Shown: positions 25,657 to 34,491 of the stretch, in pieces
Numbering within the stretch: the stretch's first letter is position 1
Layout of the letters: each line of letters opens with the position of its first letter
Origin: Bacillota bacterium
Lineage (GTDB): Bacteria > Bacillota > Clostridia > Peptostreptococcales > Anaerovoracaceae
DNA: 64,000 nt
Direction: 5' to 3'
Assembly (NCBI GenBank): GCA_017459895.1
Contig: JAFUCA010000006.1
Location: 248,001-312,000 of the forward strand
Position numbers and translations under genes: made by a program
Notes under the pieces: model-generated
What the model was told of the DNA's origin: nothing
Database searches by the model: none
Seen by the model: the letters and a program-made list of their open reading frames with translations, nothing else

Positions 25657-26105
25657 CTACCATATAATCGCAAAAGCTGGCCGCGATGGTAGGTTCCTAC
25701 CATATCTGAACAGAAATCCTTCAAAAATGGCAGGACAGAGATCTCACATCCTTATTGAAGCTCTCAAACTGTATTTTATTGCTCCACATTTATCTGATTA
25801 TGTAACAACATTGCTCTTCCGGTCTCTGATGATACCCATCCCCTACCACAGATCTGCAAAAGCTGGAGCATATGGTAGATTGCTACCATATTTGAACAGA
25901 AAAAGCGATTTCGTGGTAGGCAAGCACATGAAGAGTCCTATTCTGGGTCTGCAAAATGGATAATTTTGTTGCCCACACTAAATTTCTGAGACTTATTTGC
26001 GGTTGTTATGAAGCTCAGAAGCTTCTCCCTACCATCATTTCCGAAAACCAGCACGATATGGTAGGATCCTACCATATTTCACGAGAAAAGCTCGTTCGGT
26101 GGTAG
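25657..26105. repeat. Inverted half-site array C, three units at 186-bp period
   Basis: Three composite units start at 25657, 25843 and 26029, exactly 186 bp apart. Each has four half-sites at the same offsets: CTACCA at 0, ATATGGTAG at +27, CTACCATAT at +40 and GTGGTAG at +70 (ATGGCAG in unit 1). Each unit is symmetric about +38, and the middle pair forms a 22-bp palindrome. Sequence between half-sites and between units is not conserved by eye. The first spacer of units 1 and 2 carries GCAAAAGCTGG (25670, 25856), a one-base variant of the scattered word. No gene is seen in 25633-26190. Confidence 0.9.
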
Positions 26106-26196
26106 CCGTGGAGTCCATCACAGCGGCCCCGCTTCTTTTGATGTTGCCGCATTCGGAACAATTCACCCGAAATTGAAAGAATTTGAGCAAAAACGA

Positions 26197-26225
26197 TTGA
26201 CTTTGACTGAGTTTGGTGCTACAGT
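26197..26225 (+). promoter_or_regulatory. Promoter of the DeoR regulator gene
   Basis: TTGACT at 26197-26202, a 17-bp spacer and TACAGT at 26220-26225. The direct repeat TTGACTTTGACT overlaps the -35 box and could be an autoregulatory site. A strong GGAGGAGGAAA site lies between the promoter and the start codon. Confidence 0.65.
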
Positions 26226-26254
26226 AGAGCTGCCGGAGGAGGAAATCAGTCAAA

Positions 26255-27130
26255 ATGCTTCAATATGAGCGATTCGAGATCATCATGAATAAACTGCAGA
26301 CGCAGTCATGCGTCCGGGTGTCGGATCTTTCACGGGAACTGGGCGCCAGCGAATCGACCATCCGCAGAGATATCGCGGATCTGGCCAGGGAAGGCCGGGT
26401 GAAGAAGGTCTTCGGCGGGGCGGTGCCGGTACAGGGGCGCGCAGAGGCGGCAGCCGGCAGCGCATCAGCCGGCAGTACAGCAGCCGGCAGCCTGGCAGCC
26501 AGTAGCGCACCAGCCGGCAGCGCGGCAGGAGAAGAAGCGGACGGACCAGCCTTTGCAGGAAGAACCGTCAACGCCGTATCGCGAAATGTCGAGGAGAAGG
26601 CCCGGCTGCAGACCGGAGAGAAGTCGGAAGTCGCGGCCCGGGCAGCGGCGCTGATCGAAGACGGCGACCTGGTGTACATCGACGCCGGAACCACCACCGG
26701 ATGCATGATCGATCACATCGACTGCGAAGGGGCGAGCTTCGTTACTAACGGAGCGAGACACGCCATCCGGCTGGCCAGAAGAGGCTTTCGGGTCTGGCTG
26801 CTTTCGGGACGGCTCAAGGCGAAGACCGAAGCGGTGATCGGACAGGGCGCGGTGGACAGCCTGCAGAAGTACCATTTCAGCAAATGCTTCATCGGCACCG
26901 ACGGGATCGACGGAGAGTGCGGACTGACGACGGCGGACATCGAGGAGTCCATGGTCAAGACCAAGGCCATCGAATGTTCTCAGGACGTGTATATTCTGGC
27001 GGACAGCAGCAAGTTCGGGTTGGTGGCGTCGGTGACCTTTGCTCCGCTGGGGGCAGGGACGATCATCACGGACCGGCTGCCCGATCCGGACTACCGCCGC
27101 AGGACCCAGCTGATCGAGCTGCATGAATGA
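26255..27130 (+). CDS. DeoR-family transcriptional regulator with low-complexity insert
   Basis: A 291-residue regulator. An N-terminal HTH_DeoR domain (1-58, with LSRELGASESTIRRDIADL) is followed by the sugar-phosphate sensing domain (about 105-285, with DAGTTTGCM and FIGTDGID motifs). Between them, residues 62-102 are an Ala/Ser/Gly-rich stretch from repeated GCCGGCAGC-type codons. It is absent from normal DeoR proteins, which run about 250 residues. An exact 11-bp word at 26546 lies in the insert (GPAFAG). It lies 76 bp before gap and likely controls the gap-pyk glycolytic genes by sensing a phosphorylated intermediate (inference). Confidence 0.88.
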   Translation: MLQYERFEIIMNKLQTQSCVRVSDLSRELGASESTIRRDIADLAREGRVKKVFGGAVPVQGRAEAAAGSASAGSTAAGSLAASSAPAGSAAGEEADGPAFAGRTVNAVSRNVEEKARLQTGEKSEVAARAAALIEDGDLVYIDAGTTTGCMIDHIDCEGASFVTNGARHAIRLARRGFRVWLLSGRLKAKTEAVIGQGAVDSLQKYHFSKCFIGTDGIDGECGLTTADIEESMVKTKAIECSQDVYILADSSKFGLVASVTFAPLGAGTIITDRLPDPDYRRRTQLIELHE

Positions 27131-27206
27131 GCCCCGGCGAACAGACATCGTTTACCGAGTTACTATGTAAATCAATATACAGCAATACAAACAGGAGGAA
27201 ATCAAC

Positions 27207-28226
27207 ATGACAAAGATTGCAATCAATGGATTTGGACGGATCGGAAGACTGGCTTTCAGGAAGGTGTTCGAGGACGCTGAGTGTGAAGTCGTTGCCATCA
27301 ACGACCTGACGAGCCCGGGAATGCTGGCGCATCTTCTGAAGTACGACAGCGTTCAGGGAAGATATGCGGACGCTCACGAAATTACAAGCGATGAGAATTC
27401 CATCACCGTCGACGGGAAGAAGATTCCGATCTTCAGTGAGGCGGACGCGGCCAACCTGCCCTGGGGTGAATACGATGTAGACATCGTTCTGGAGTGCACC
27501 GGCTTCTACACCTCCAAGGCGAAGTCCCAGGCACACATCGATGCCGGCGCGAAGAAGGTCCTGATTTCCGCTCCGGCGGGCAATGACCTTCCGACCATCG
27601 TTTACGGCGTCAACCACGAGACCCTGACCAAGGAAGACAACGTCGTATCCGGCGCATCCTGCACCACCAACTGCCTGGCTCCCATGGCGAAGGTTCTGGC
27701 AAACTACAGAGAGCTGAGAACCGGATTCATGACCACGATCCACGCCTACACCGGTGACCAGATGCTGCTGGACGGACCCCACCGCAAGGGTGACCTGAGA
27801 AGAGCCAGAGCCGGCGCCATCAACATCGTTCCCAACTCCACCGGCGCAGCCAAGGCCATCGGCCTGGTCATCCCGGAACTGGACGGCAAGCTGATCGGCT
27901 CCGCGCAGCGTGTTCCGGTACCGTCGGGCTCCATCACCATTCTGGACGCGACCCTGAAGGACATGACCGACTCCGTATCGGTTGAGGGAATCAACGCAGC
28001 CATGAAGGAAGCCGCATCCGAGTCCTTCGGATACACCGAGGAAGAGCTGGTTTCCAGCGACATCATCGGCATCAGCTACGGCTCCCTGTTCGATGCCACA
28101 CAGACCCTGGCAGAGAAGTGCGGAACCCACATCTACGAAGTCCGTATCGTCGCCTGGTATGACAACGAGATGAGCTACGTACACCAGCTGATCCGGACCA
28201 TGAAGCACCTGGGCACGCTGATTTAG
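27207..28226 (+). CDS. gap: Glyceraldehyde-3-phosphate dehydrogenase
   Basis: A 339-residue NAD-dependent glycolytic enzyme converting glyceraldehyde 3-phosphate to 1,3-bisphosphoglycerate in the cytosol. It shows the N-terminal INGFGRIGR dinucleotide site and the [10 protein letters not shown] active site with the catalytic Cys (near residue 151). The C terminus has [15 protein letters not shown]. An ideal AGGAGG site precedes the start. Codon use is strongly biased, as expected for a highly expressed gene. The pyruvate kinase gene starts 4 bp after its stop. Confidence 0.97.
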   Translation: MTKIAINGFGRIGRLAFRKVFEDAECEVVAINDLTSPGMLAHLLKYDSVQGRYADAHEITSDENSITVDGKKIPIFSEADAANLPWGEYDVDIVLECTGFYTSKAKSQAHIDAGAKKVLISAPAGNDLPTIVYGVNHETLTKEDNVVSGASCTTNCLAPMAKVLANYRELRTGFMTTIHAYTGDQMLLDGPHRKGDLRRARAGAINIVPNSTGAAKAIGLVIPELDGKLIGSAQRVPVPSGSITILDATLKDMTDSVSVEGINAAMKEAASESFGYTEEELVSSDIIGISYGSLFDATQTLAEKCGTHIYEVRIVAWYDNEMSYVHQLIRTMKHLGTLI

Positions 28227-28230
28227 TAAT

Positions 28231-29691
28231 ATGAAAGCAACGAAAATCGTATGCACGCTGGGGCCGGCCAGTTCCGGCCCCGAAGTGATGCGGCAGATGC
28301 TGCAGGAAGGCATGAACGTGGCGCGGCTGAACTGCTCCCACGGCTCCCACGAGGAGCATCAGTCCAGGATCGACACTTTCCGGCAGGTATGCAAAGAGCT
28401 GGATGTGCCGGCGGCAATCCTGCTGGATACCAAGGGCCCGGAGATCCGTCTGGGCACCTTCGAGGAGGATAAGGTGTGGCTGGAGAAGGGCCAGCCTTTT
28501 GTGCTGCGTTCTCCTGCAAAGGCTGGAGAGGCCCCGGGCACGAAGGAGGGCGTGAGCATTTCCTACGGCGGCCTGGCCTCGGAGGTGGAGATCGGGACCC
28601 GGATCCTGGTGGACGACGGCAAGATCCGCATGGAAGTCGAAGAGGTCAGAGACGGGGACATCCTCTGCCGGGTCAGGGATGCCGGCTTTGTCAGCACGAA
28701 AAAAGGCGTGAACGTTCCCGACGTTCATCTGAATATGGAGTTCCTGTCCGAAAGGGACCAGGCGGATCTGCTGTTCGGTATCGATCAGGAGGTCGATTTT
28801 GTCGCGGCGTCCTTCGTTCGGACAGTGGAGGATGTGCAGCAGCTGCGCAGCTTCCTGGAGGAGCACGGCGGCAGGGAGATCCGGATCATCTCCAAGATCG
28901 AGAATCCGGAGGGCATCCGCAATTTCGAGGGGATCCTGGAGGCGTCCGACGGCATCATGATCGCCCGGGGGGATATGGGCGTGGAGGTGGATTACGCCAC
29001 GCTGCCGGGCATTCAGAAGTCCTTCATCGATCAGTGCAACCGCAGGGGCAAGCCGGTCATCACCGCGACCCAGATGCTGGAATCCATGATCAGCGAACCG
29101 ACGCCCACCAGAGCGGAGATCACCGACGTGGCGAATGCCGTGTTTGACGGAACCTCCGCGGTGATGCTGTCCGGGGAGACTGCGGCGGGCCAGTATCCGG
29201 CGCAGACCGTCAGGGCTATGTCCCGGATCGTCACCCAGGCCCAGCAGGATCTGCTGGCTCTGGACCGCGGGGACAGCGGACTGACGAGACGCGGGCCCCG
29301 GGCCTATCAGGACTACGCTCCGGGAGAAGCGGACGTGTCCACCGCCATCGGCCACGCGGCCTGTCAGGCGGCCGCTGATATCGGCGCCAAGGCGCTGATC
29401 GCCATCACCTGCTCCGGCTATACCGCCCGGATGATGGCCCGGTTCCATCCGGCCCAGCCCATCATCGCCGCGACACCATCGCCCCGGGCTGCCCGGCAGA
29501 TGGCTCTGATCCGCGGCGTCATGCCGGTGCTGACCCGGACCGAGGAGGATTTTGACGCGTTGGTGGATGCCGCCGTAGACGGCGCGCGGCAGCTGGATTT
29601 CCTGACGACCGGTGACCGGGTGGTCATCAGCGCCGGCCTGCCTCTGAACACCCCCGGCAACACCAACATGATCCGGGTGATGACCGTATAG
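28231..29691 (+). CDS. pyk: Pyruvate kinase
   Basis: A 486-residue pyruvate kinase (phosphoenolpyruvate plus ADP to pyruvate plus ATP). It shows KIVCTLGPAS at the N terminus, LLDTKGPEIR, ISKIENPEGI with the catalytic Lys, and the ARGDMGVE and TATQMLESM signatures. It lacks the extra C-terminal phosphohistidine domain of some clostridial enzymes. Between KGQPFVLR and GVSISYGG there is an unusual stretch, SPAKAGEAPGTKE. It holds an exact copy of the 11-bp word (28516), and a variant lies 25 bp before it (28491). It is translationally coupled to gap. Confidence 0.96.
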   Translation: MKATKIVCTLGPASSGPEVMRQMLQEGMNVARLNCSHGSHEEHQSRIDTFRQVCKELDVPAAILLDTKGPEIRLGTFEEDKVWLEKGQPFVLRSPAKAGEAPGTKEGVSISYGGLASEVEIGTRILVDDGKIRMEVEEVRDGDILCRVRDAGFVSTKKGVNVPDVHLNMEFLSERDQADLLFGIDQEVDFVAASFVRTVEDVQQLRSFLEEHGGREIRIISKIENPEGIRNFEGILEASDGIMIARGDMGVEVDYATLPGIQKSFIDQCNRRGKPVITATQMLESMISEPTPTRAEITDVANAVFDGTSAVMLSGETAAGQYPAQTVRAMSRIVTQAQQDLLALDRGDSGLTRRGPRAYQDYAPGEADVSTAIGHAACQAAADIGAKALIAITCSGYTARMMARFHPAQPIIAATPSPRAARQMALIRGVMPVLTRTEEDFDALVDAAVDGARQLDFLTTGDRVVISAGLPLNTPGNTNMIRVMTV

Positions 29692-29708
29692 CGGGACGAA
29701 AAATTCAT

Positions 29709-29756
29709 TTGTCAAGCCATGGCTCCTATCGTATAATTGTATACATAAATACAATT
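29709..29756 (+). promoter_or_regulatory. Promoter and GntR-type operator of the isocitrate dehydrogenase operon
   Basis: TTGTCA at 29709-29714, a 17-bp spacer and TATAAT at 29732-29737 form a strong promoter. Overlapping and following the -10 box is an inverted repeat, AATTGTAT at 29735-29742 and ATACAATT at 29749-29756. Its TTGTATAC core resembles FCD-type GntR operators. The GntR gene downstream in the same operon is the likely ligand. Confidence 0.7.
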
Positions 29757-29778
29757 GTACGAAAGGAGCTTTTTACAT

Positions 29779-30906
29779 ATGACCTATCAGGAACATTTTG
29801 AACAGATCGTCAGAGATCAGCTGGCCCGCGTCGAAGCGATGAAAGAGGCGCAGGCCGCGCCGGATTTTGCGGCAAAGGAAAAGATCATCATCGGGACCAT
29901 CGACGGCGACGGCATCGGCCCCATCATTATGGATTCCGCGCGGCAGATCCTGGAGAAGCTGCTGGCGGAGGACATCGCCTCCGGGCGGATCGAGCTTCGT
30001 CCCATCGAAGGCCTGACCATCGAGAACCGGATCGAGAAAATGCAGACCGTTCCGGCGGACGTGCTGGCCGCCATCAAGGAATGCGACCTGCTGCTCAAGG
30101 GTCCCACCACGACTCCGGGCAAGGGAGACGGGCGCCCCAATCTGGAGAGCGCCAACGTCACGCTGCGGCGGGAGCTGGATCTGTTTGCCAACGTGCGGCC
30201 GGTGGCCATCCCCGAGCAGGGCATCGACTGGATCTTTTACAGAGAGAACACCGAGGGCGAGTATGCCCTGGGAAGCCGGGGCGTGGAGATCAATGATGAC
30301 ATCAGCATTGACTTCAAGGTCACTACCACCATCGGCACCACACGGCTGGCCCGGGCAGCCTTTGAATACGCGAAAAACAACGGCAATAAGAACGTGAGCA
30401 TCGTCACCAAGGCCAACATCATGAAGAAGACCGACGGCAAATTCCTCAGCCTTTGCATGGACGTGGCGAAGGACTATCCGGACATCAAGGTGGACGACTG
30501 GTACGTGGACATTATGGCGGCGAACCTGATCAACCCGCTGTTCAATAAGAATTTCAACGTGGTGATCCTGCCGAACCTCTACGGTGACATCATCACCGAT
30601 GAAGCGGCCCAGATTCAGGGCGGCGTGGGAACCGCAGGCAGCGCCAACATCGGAGGCCGGTACGCGATGTTTGAAGCGATCCACGGATCGGCGCCCCGGA
30701 TGGTTGCCGACGGAATCGCTGAATACGCCAACCCGGCCAGCCTTTGCAGGGCGGCGGTCATGATGCTGCGGCACGCGGCGATGGCGGAGAAGGCGTCGAA
30801 GCTGGAGCAGGCGCTGGATCTGGCGGCGGATGCGCTGGATATGCCGGGAGACGGCACCGGAAACACCGCGGCGGATTTCACGGATTTCGTGCTGAAGCAG
30901 CTGTAA
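29779..30906 (+). CDS. Isocitrate/isopropylmalate dehydrogenase-family enzyme, probably isocitrate dehydrogenase
   Basis: A 375-residue beta-decarboxylating dehydrogenase. It shows TIDGDGIGPIIMDSA near the N terminus, LRRELDLFANVRPV, RENTEGEYALGSRG and the metal-site NLYGDIITDEAAQIQGGVG. The phrase ENTEGEY and the adjacent aconitase-family gene favour NAD-dependent isocitrate dehydrogenase over isopropylmalate dehydrogenase. No other leucine genes are near. Start 29779 has an AAAGGAG site. Copies of the 11-bp word are at 30446 (one mismatch) and 30737. With the hydratase it would make 2-oxoglutarate from citrate for glutamate synthesis. Confidence 0.88.
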   Translation: MTYQEHFEQIVRDQLARVEAMKEAQAAPDFAAKEKIIIGTIDGDGIGPIIMDSARQILEKLLAEDIASGRIELRPIEGLTIENRIEKMQTVPADVLAAIKECDLLLKGPTTTPGKGDGRPNLESANVTLRRELDLFANVRPVAIPEQGIDWIFYRENTEGEYALGSRGVEINDDISIDFKVTTTIGTTRLARAAFEYAKNNGNKNVSIVTKANIMKKTDGKFLSLCMDVAKDYPDIKVDDWYVDIMAANLINPLFNKNFNVVILPNLYGDIITDEAAQIQGGVGTAGSANIGGRYAMFEAIHGSAPRMVADGIAEYANPASLCRAAVMMLRHAAMAEKASKLEQALDLAADALDMPGDGTGNTAADFTDFVLKQL

Positions 30907-30919
30907 TCGGAGGAAGGCG

Positions 30920-31582
30920 ATGGTACGCTATCAATTCGGCGGAGAGAGCGAGCTGAGCAACGCGCCCATGTCCACGGGGCTGCTGGGGAAGCTGCAGCGG
31001 GACATTCTGACCGGCAAGTACCGTCCGGGCCAGAAACTGACGGAGCAGAACCTGTGCCGGGAATACGGGGTCAGCCGGACGCCCGTCCGGGAAGCGCTGC
31101 GGCAGCTGGAGACGGACGGCCTGGTGGAGAACATTCTCAACCGGGGGTGTTTCGTGATCGGGTTTTCGGAGCAGGACTACGAGGACATGTTCGAGCTGCG
31201 CAAGGCCTACGAGATCCAGGCGGTGAAGTGGGCGATCGAGCGGATCACGGACGATGAGATGGACCGGCTGGAGGAGACCTTTGAGTTCATGGAGTTCTAC
31301 ACCATGCGTGGGGATCTGGACAAGATGCTGGTCATCAACGCCGGTTTCCATCAGGTGATCTACGAGGCGTCCCACAACCGGATGCTGCAGAAGACGCTGA
31401 CGTCCTATCAGACGTTCCTGAAGTACCAGGGGCTGAATTCGGTCTACGGGCCGAACTATCTGACGACGGTTCTCGAGGAGCACCGGGCCATTTTCAAGGC
31501 CTTTACGGATCGCGATGCAAAAGCTGGAGCAGAGGCGATGGAGCGGCATATCAACCGGGCCAAGGAACGGAGGTGCGGATAA
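30920..31582 (+). CDS. GntR-family regulator, FCD subfamily
   Basis: A 220-residue regulator. It has an N-terminal winged helix (about 15-85, with GQKLTEQNLCREYGVSRTPVREALRQLE) and a C-terminal FCD effector domain with conserved HQVIYEASHN and HRAIFKAF His positions that bind a metal and a carboxylate ligand in the family. It sits between isocitrate dehydrogenase and the hydratase and probably senses citrate or a related acid, acting on the inverted repeat at 29735-29756 (inference). A GCAAAAGCTGG variant of the scattered word is at 31517. Confidence 0.9.
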   Translation: MVRYQFGGESELSNAPMSTGLLGKLQRDILTGKYRPGQKLTEQNLCREYGVSRTPVREALRQLETDGLVENILNRGCFVIGFSEQDYEDMFELRKAYEIQAVKWAIERITDDEMDRLEETFEFMEFYTMRGDLDKMLVINAGFHQVIYEASHNRMLQKTLTSYQTFLKYQGLNSVYGPNYLTTVLEEHRAIFKAFTDRDAKAGAEAMERHINRAKERRCG

Positions 31583-31583
31583 A

Positions 31584-31985
31584 TTGAAGATCATTGAACT
31601 GGTCCCGGCGCTGGAGCTGGGAAATAAACTGAATGTGGATGTGATGGACTTTCCGGGAGCGCCGGAGACGGATCTGCCGGCGGGGGCCGGGGTGTTCCCC
31701 GAGGCGGCAGCGGAGGCGGGCGCAGATGACGAGGGCGGCGCGGATGGAGAGGCCGGCTCGTTCGGCATCCTGTCCGATACCCGCCGCAAGCGCTGCGGCA
31801 TCACGCTGGAATACGCCCCCCGGGACATCCGGCAGCTGCGGGAGCAGGGCCTGGACCGCCCGGGGATGCTGGACTACTACCGCCGGAGGATCTACGAGCT
31901 GGTGAGGGTCAACATCTCCCAGGACTGGGCCTGCTGCGGCGGCATGGAGGAAGTGCTGGCCATCGTCGCAAAGCACATCGACTGA
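31584..31985 (+). CDS. Hypothetical protein, TTG start
   Basis: A 133-residue cytosolic protein I do not recognise. The likely start is TTG at 31584, one base after the GntR stop, with GGAGGTG at the right distance. No ATG gives a comparable start. The N terminus (KIIELVPALELGNKL) and C terminus (CGITLEYAPRDIRQLREQG, later ISQDWACCGGMEEVLAIVAKH) look folded and conserved. The middle (about 28-62) is acidic, Gly/Ala-rich and low complexity. Two adjacent Cys near the C terminus (WACCGG) could bind metal. Its place in the operon suggests a role tied to the aconitase-family enzyme. Confidence 0.65.
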   Translation: MKIIELVPALELGNKLNVDVMDFPGAPETDLPAGAGVFPEAAAEAGADDEGGADGEAGSFGILSDTRRKRCGITLEYAPRDIRQLREQGLDRPGMLDYYRRRIYELVRVNISQDWACCGGMEEVLAIVAKHID

Positions 31986-32040
31986 AGATCTGCGCGCCGG
32001 CGCGGAGAATAAATCATAAGGAATGTCAGGAGGAAGTGAA

Positions 32041-34425
32041 ATGGTGAAATTATATGATGGCGGCGTCTATCTGGTGAACGGAACGGAGCTGGTTCCGGAA
32101 GCGGAGGCCGCCGGAGCGGCGGAGAAATTCGCGGCAAAATACGGCGCCCGGATGACCGGCAAATTCAATAAAGAGGATGCCCGCAAGGGGACGATCGCCT
32201 GGTCGATCCTTTCGCAGCACAACCGGTCCGGCAATATGGATCAGCTGCAGATCGGCTTCGATGCCATGGCATCCCACGACATCACGTTCGTGGGGATCAT
32301 CCAGACGGCAAGGGCCTCGGGCATGGAGCAGTTCCCGATCCCCTACGTTCTGACCAACTGCCACAATTCCCTGTGCGCCGTGGGCGGGACCATCAATGAG
32401 GACGATCATGTTTTCGGTCTGTCCGCGGCCAAAAAGTACGGCGGGATCTTCGTGCCGCCCCACATCGCGGTCATCCACCAGTATATGAGAGAGGCCATGG
32501 CCGGCTGCGGCAGGATGATCCTGGGATCGGACAGCCACACCCGCTACGGCGCCCTGGGCACCATGGCGGTGGGTGAGGGCGGCGGCGAGCTGGTCAAGCA
32601 GCTGCTGCAGGATACCTGGGACATCGCTTATCCCGGCGTGGTCAATATCTATCTGACGGGAGCGCCGCAGCCGGGGGTCGGCCCCCAGGACATCGCGCTG
32701 GCCATCATCGGCGCTGTCTACGAGAACGGATACGTGAAAAACAAAGTCATGGAGTTCACCGGCCCGGGCATCGCGTCCATGGATACGGATTTCCGCAACG
32801 CGGTGGATGTCATGACCACGGAGACAACCTGCCTCTCCTCCATCTGGAAGACGGATGAGGATACGAAGGCCTTCCTGACGCTCCACGGCCGGGGAGGGGA
32901 TTACCGGCAGCTGGATCCGGCGGAGGTGGCCTACTACGACGGCTGCGTCTATGTGGATCTTTCGCAGATCAAACCGATGATCGCGTTGCCCTTCCATCCG
33001 TCCAATACGTACACCATCGACGAGCTGAACGAAAACCTGGAAGAGATCCTGCACGCAGTGGAAGAGAACGCGAAGGAGATCACCAGCAATCCGGACATCG
33101 ATTTCACCCTTCGGGACAAGATCGAGACGGCGGGCGGCAAGGCGCGGCTGCGGGTGCAGCAGGGGATCATCGCCGGCTGCGCCGGCGGCAACTACTGCAA
33201 TGTGATCGATGCGGCGCACCTGCTTCGGGGAGCCAGCTGCGGAAGCGATGTGTTCAATCTGTCGGTCTATCCGTCTTCCCAGGCGGTCTTCCTCGATCTG
33301 GTCAAGAAGGGCGCGATCACTGATCTGATGGCGGCCGGCGCCATCGTGAAAACCGCCTTCTGCGGGCCCTGCTTCGGCGCTGGAGATACACCGGCCAACA
33401 ACGGGCTTTCCGTGCGTCACACTACCCGGAATTTCCCCAGCCGGGAAGGCAGCAAGCCGGGCAGCGGGCAGCTGTCGGCAGTCGCGCTGATGGATGCCCG
33501 ATCCATCGCGGCCACCGCGGCAAACGGCGGCGTGCTGACCGCGGCAACGGATTTCGCGGAGGCTTTTGAAGGCTATAAGCGGCCGGAGTATGCCTACGAC
33601 GGCAAGGTCTATGAGTCCCGCGTCTACCAGGGCTTCGGCAAGGGCGAGCCGTCGGCGGAGCTGATCTACGGTCCGAACATCAAGGACTGGCCGGAGCAGG
33701 AGCCGCTGGCGGAGAACATCCTGCTGAAGGTCTGCGCCCGCATTATGGATCCGGTAACGACCACGGACGAGCTGATTCCGTCCGGTGAGACTTCATCCTA
33801 CCGGTCCAACCCGCTGGGTCTTGCGGAGTTCACTTTATCGCGGCGGGATCCGGAATACGTCGGCCGCTCCAAGGCGGTTCGCGCCATGGAGGAGGCGAGG
33901 ATTGCCGCCAGGGCCGGCGGGGCGGAGGCGGCCCCGGGATATCCTTCTGCGGATGCCCCGGCGGATCTGGCGGCGGCGCTGGAGGCCGCGCGCGGCGTGA
34001 GCCCGGACGTGGATGCGGCGGACATCGAGATCGGCTCCATGATCTACTGCGTCCGGCCGGGGGACGGCTCGGCCAGAGAGCAGGCGGCCAGCTGCCAGAG
34101 AGTGCTGGGTGGCCTGGCCAACATCTGCGAGGAATACGCCACCAAGCGGTACCGCTCCAATGTCATGAACTGGGGCATGATGCCTTTCCAGATGAAGGGC
34201 GAGCCGGAGTTCGCGATCGGCGACTACATCTATGTCCCGGGGGCGCGGGCTGCGCTGGATACGGATATGCAGGATATCAAAGCATATGTGATCCCGGCAG
34301 GGGACGGTCCAGCCTTTGCAGGAGGCGAAGTGCGGGAGATCTCCCTGTACATCGCGCCGATGACCGACACGGAGAAGGAGATCGTCAAGGCGGGCTGCCT
34401 GATCAACTTCAACCGGAACCGGTAA
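32041..34425 (+). CDS. Aconitase-family hydratase
   Basis: A 794-residue 4Fe-4S hydro-lyase of the aconitase superfamily, resembling the YbhJ-like hydratases of anaerobes. It shows [20 protein letters not shown] and the cluster region [19 protein letters not shown], followed by [14 protein letters not shown]; these supply the three cluster Cys. The C-terminal swivel domain is split by an Ala-rich stretch (about residues 625-665). The next-to-last segment contains [13 protein letters not shown], encoded by an exact copy of the 11-bp word (34309). The start has AGGAGGAAG. Beside isocitrate dehydrogenase, citrate/isocitrate interconversion is most likely, though other hydroxyacids are possible. 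Confidence 0.85.
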   Translation: MVKLYDGGVYLVNGTELVPEAEAAGAAEKFAAKYGARMTGKFNKEDARKGTIAWSILSQHNRSGNMDQLQIGFDAMASHDITFVGIIQTARASGMEQFPIPYVLTNCHNSLCAVGGTINEDDHVFGLSAAKKYGGIFVPPHIAVIHQYMREAMAGCGRMILGSDSHTRYGALGTMAVGEGGGELVKQLLQDTWDIAYPGVVNIYLTGAPQPGVGPQDIALAIIGAVYENGYVKNKVMEFTGPGIASMDTDFRNAVDVMTTETTCLSSIWKTDEDTKAFLTLHGRGGDYRQLDPAEVAYYDGCVYVDLSQIKPMIALPFHPSNTYTIDELNENLEEILHAVEENAKEITSNPDIDFTLRDKIETAGGKARLRVQQGIIAGCAGGNYCNVIDAAHLLRGASCGSDVFNLSVYPSSQAVFLDLVKKGAITDLMAAGAIVKTAFCGPCFGAGDTPANNGLSVRHTTRNFPSREGSKPGSGQLSAVALMDARSIAATAANGGVLTAATDFAEAFEGYKRPEYAYDGKVYESRVYQGFGKGEPSAELIYGPNIKDWPEQEPLAENILLKVCARIMDPVTTTDELIPSGETSSYRSNPLGLAEFTLSRRDPEYVGRSKAVRAMEEARIAARAGGAEAAPGYPSADAPADLAAALEAARGVSPDVDAADIEIGSMIYCVRPGDGSAREQAASCQRVLGGLANICEEYATKRYRSNVMNWGMMPFQMKGEPEFAIGDYIYVPGARAALDTDMQDIKAYVIPAGDGPAFAGGEVREISLYIAPMTDTEKEIVKAGCLINFNRNR

Positions 34426-34491
34426 GTACGCTTCGCAGAGACGGAACAGAGGCGCCGGCCGAAGCGAAAACGACAGTAAGAGGAAGCATAC

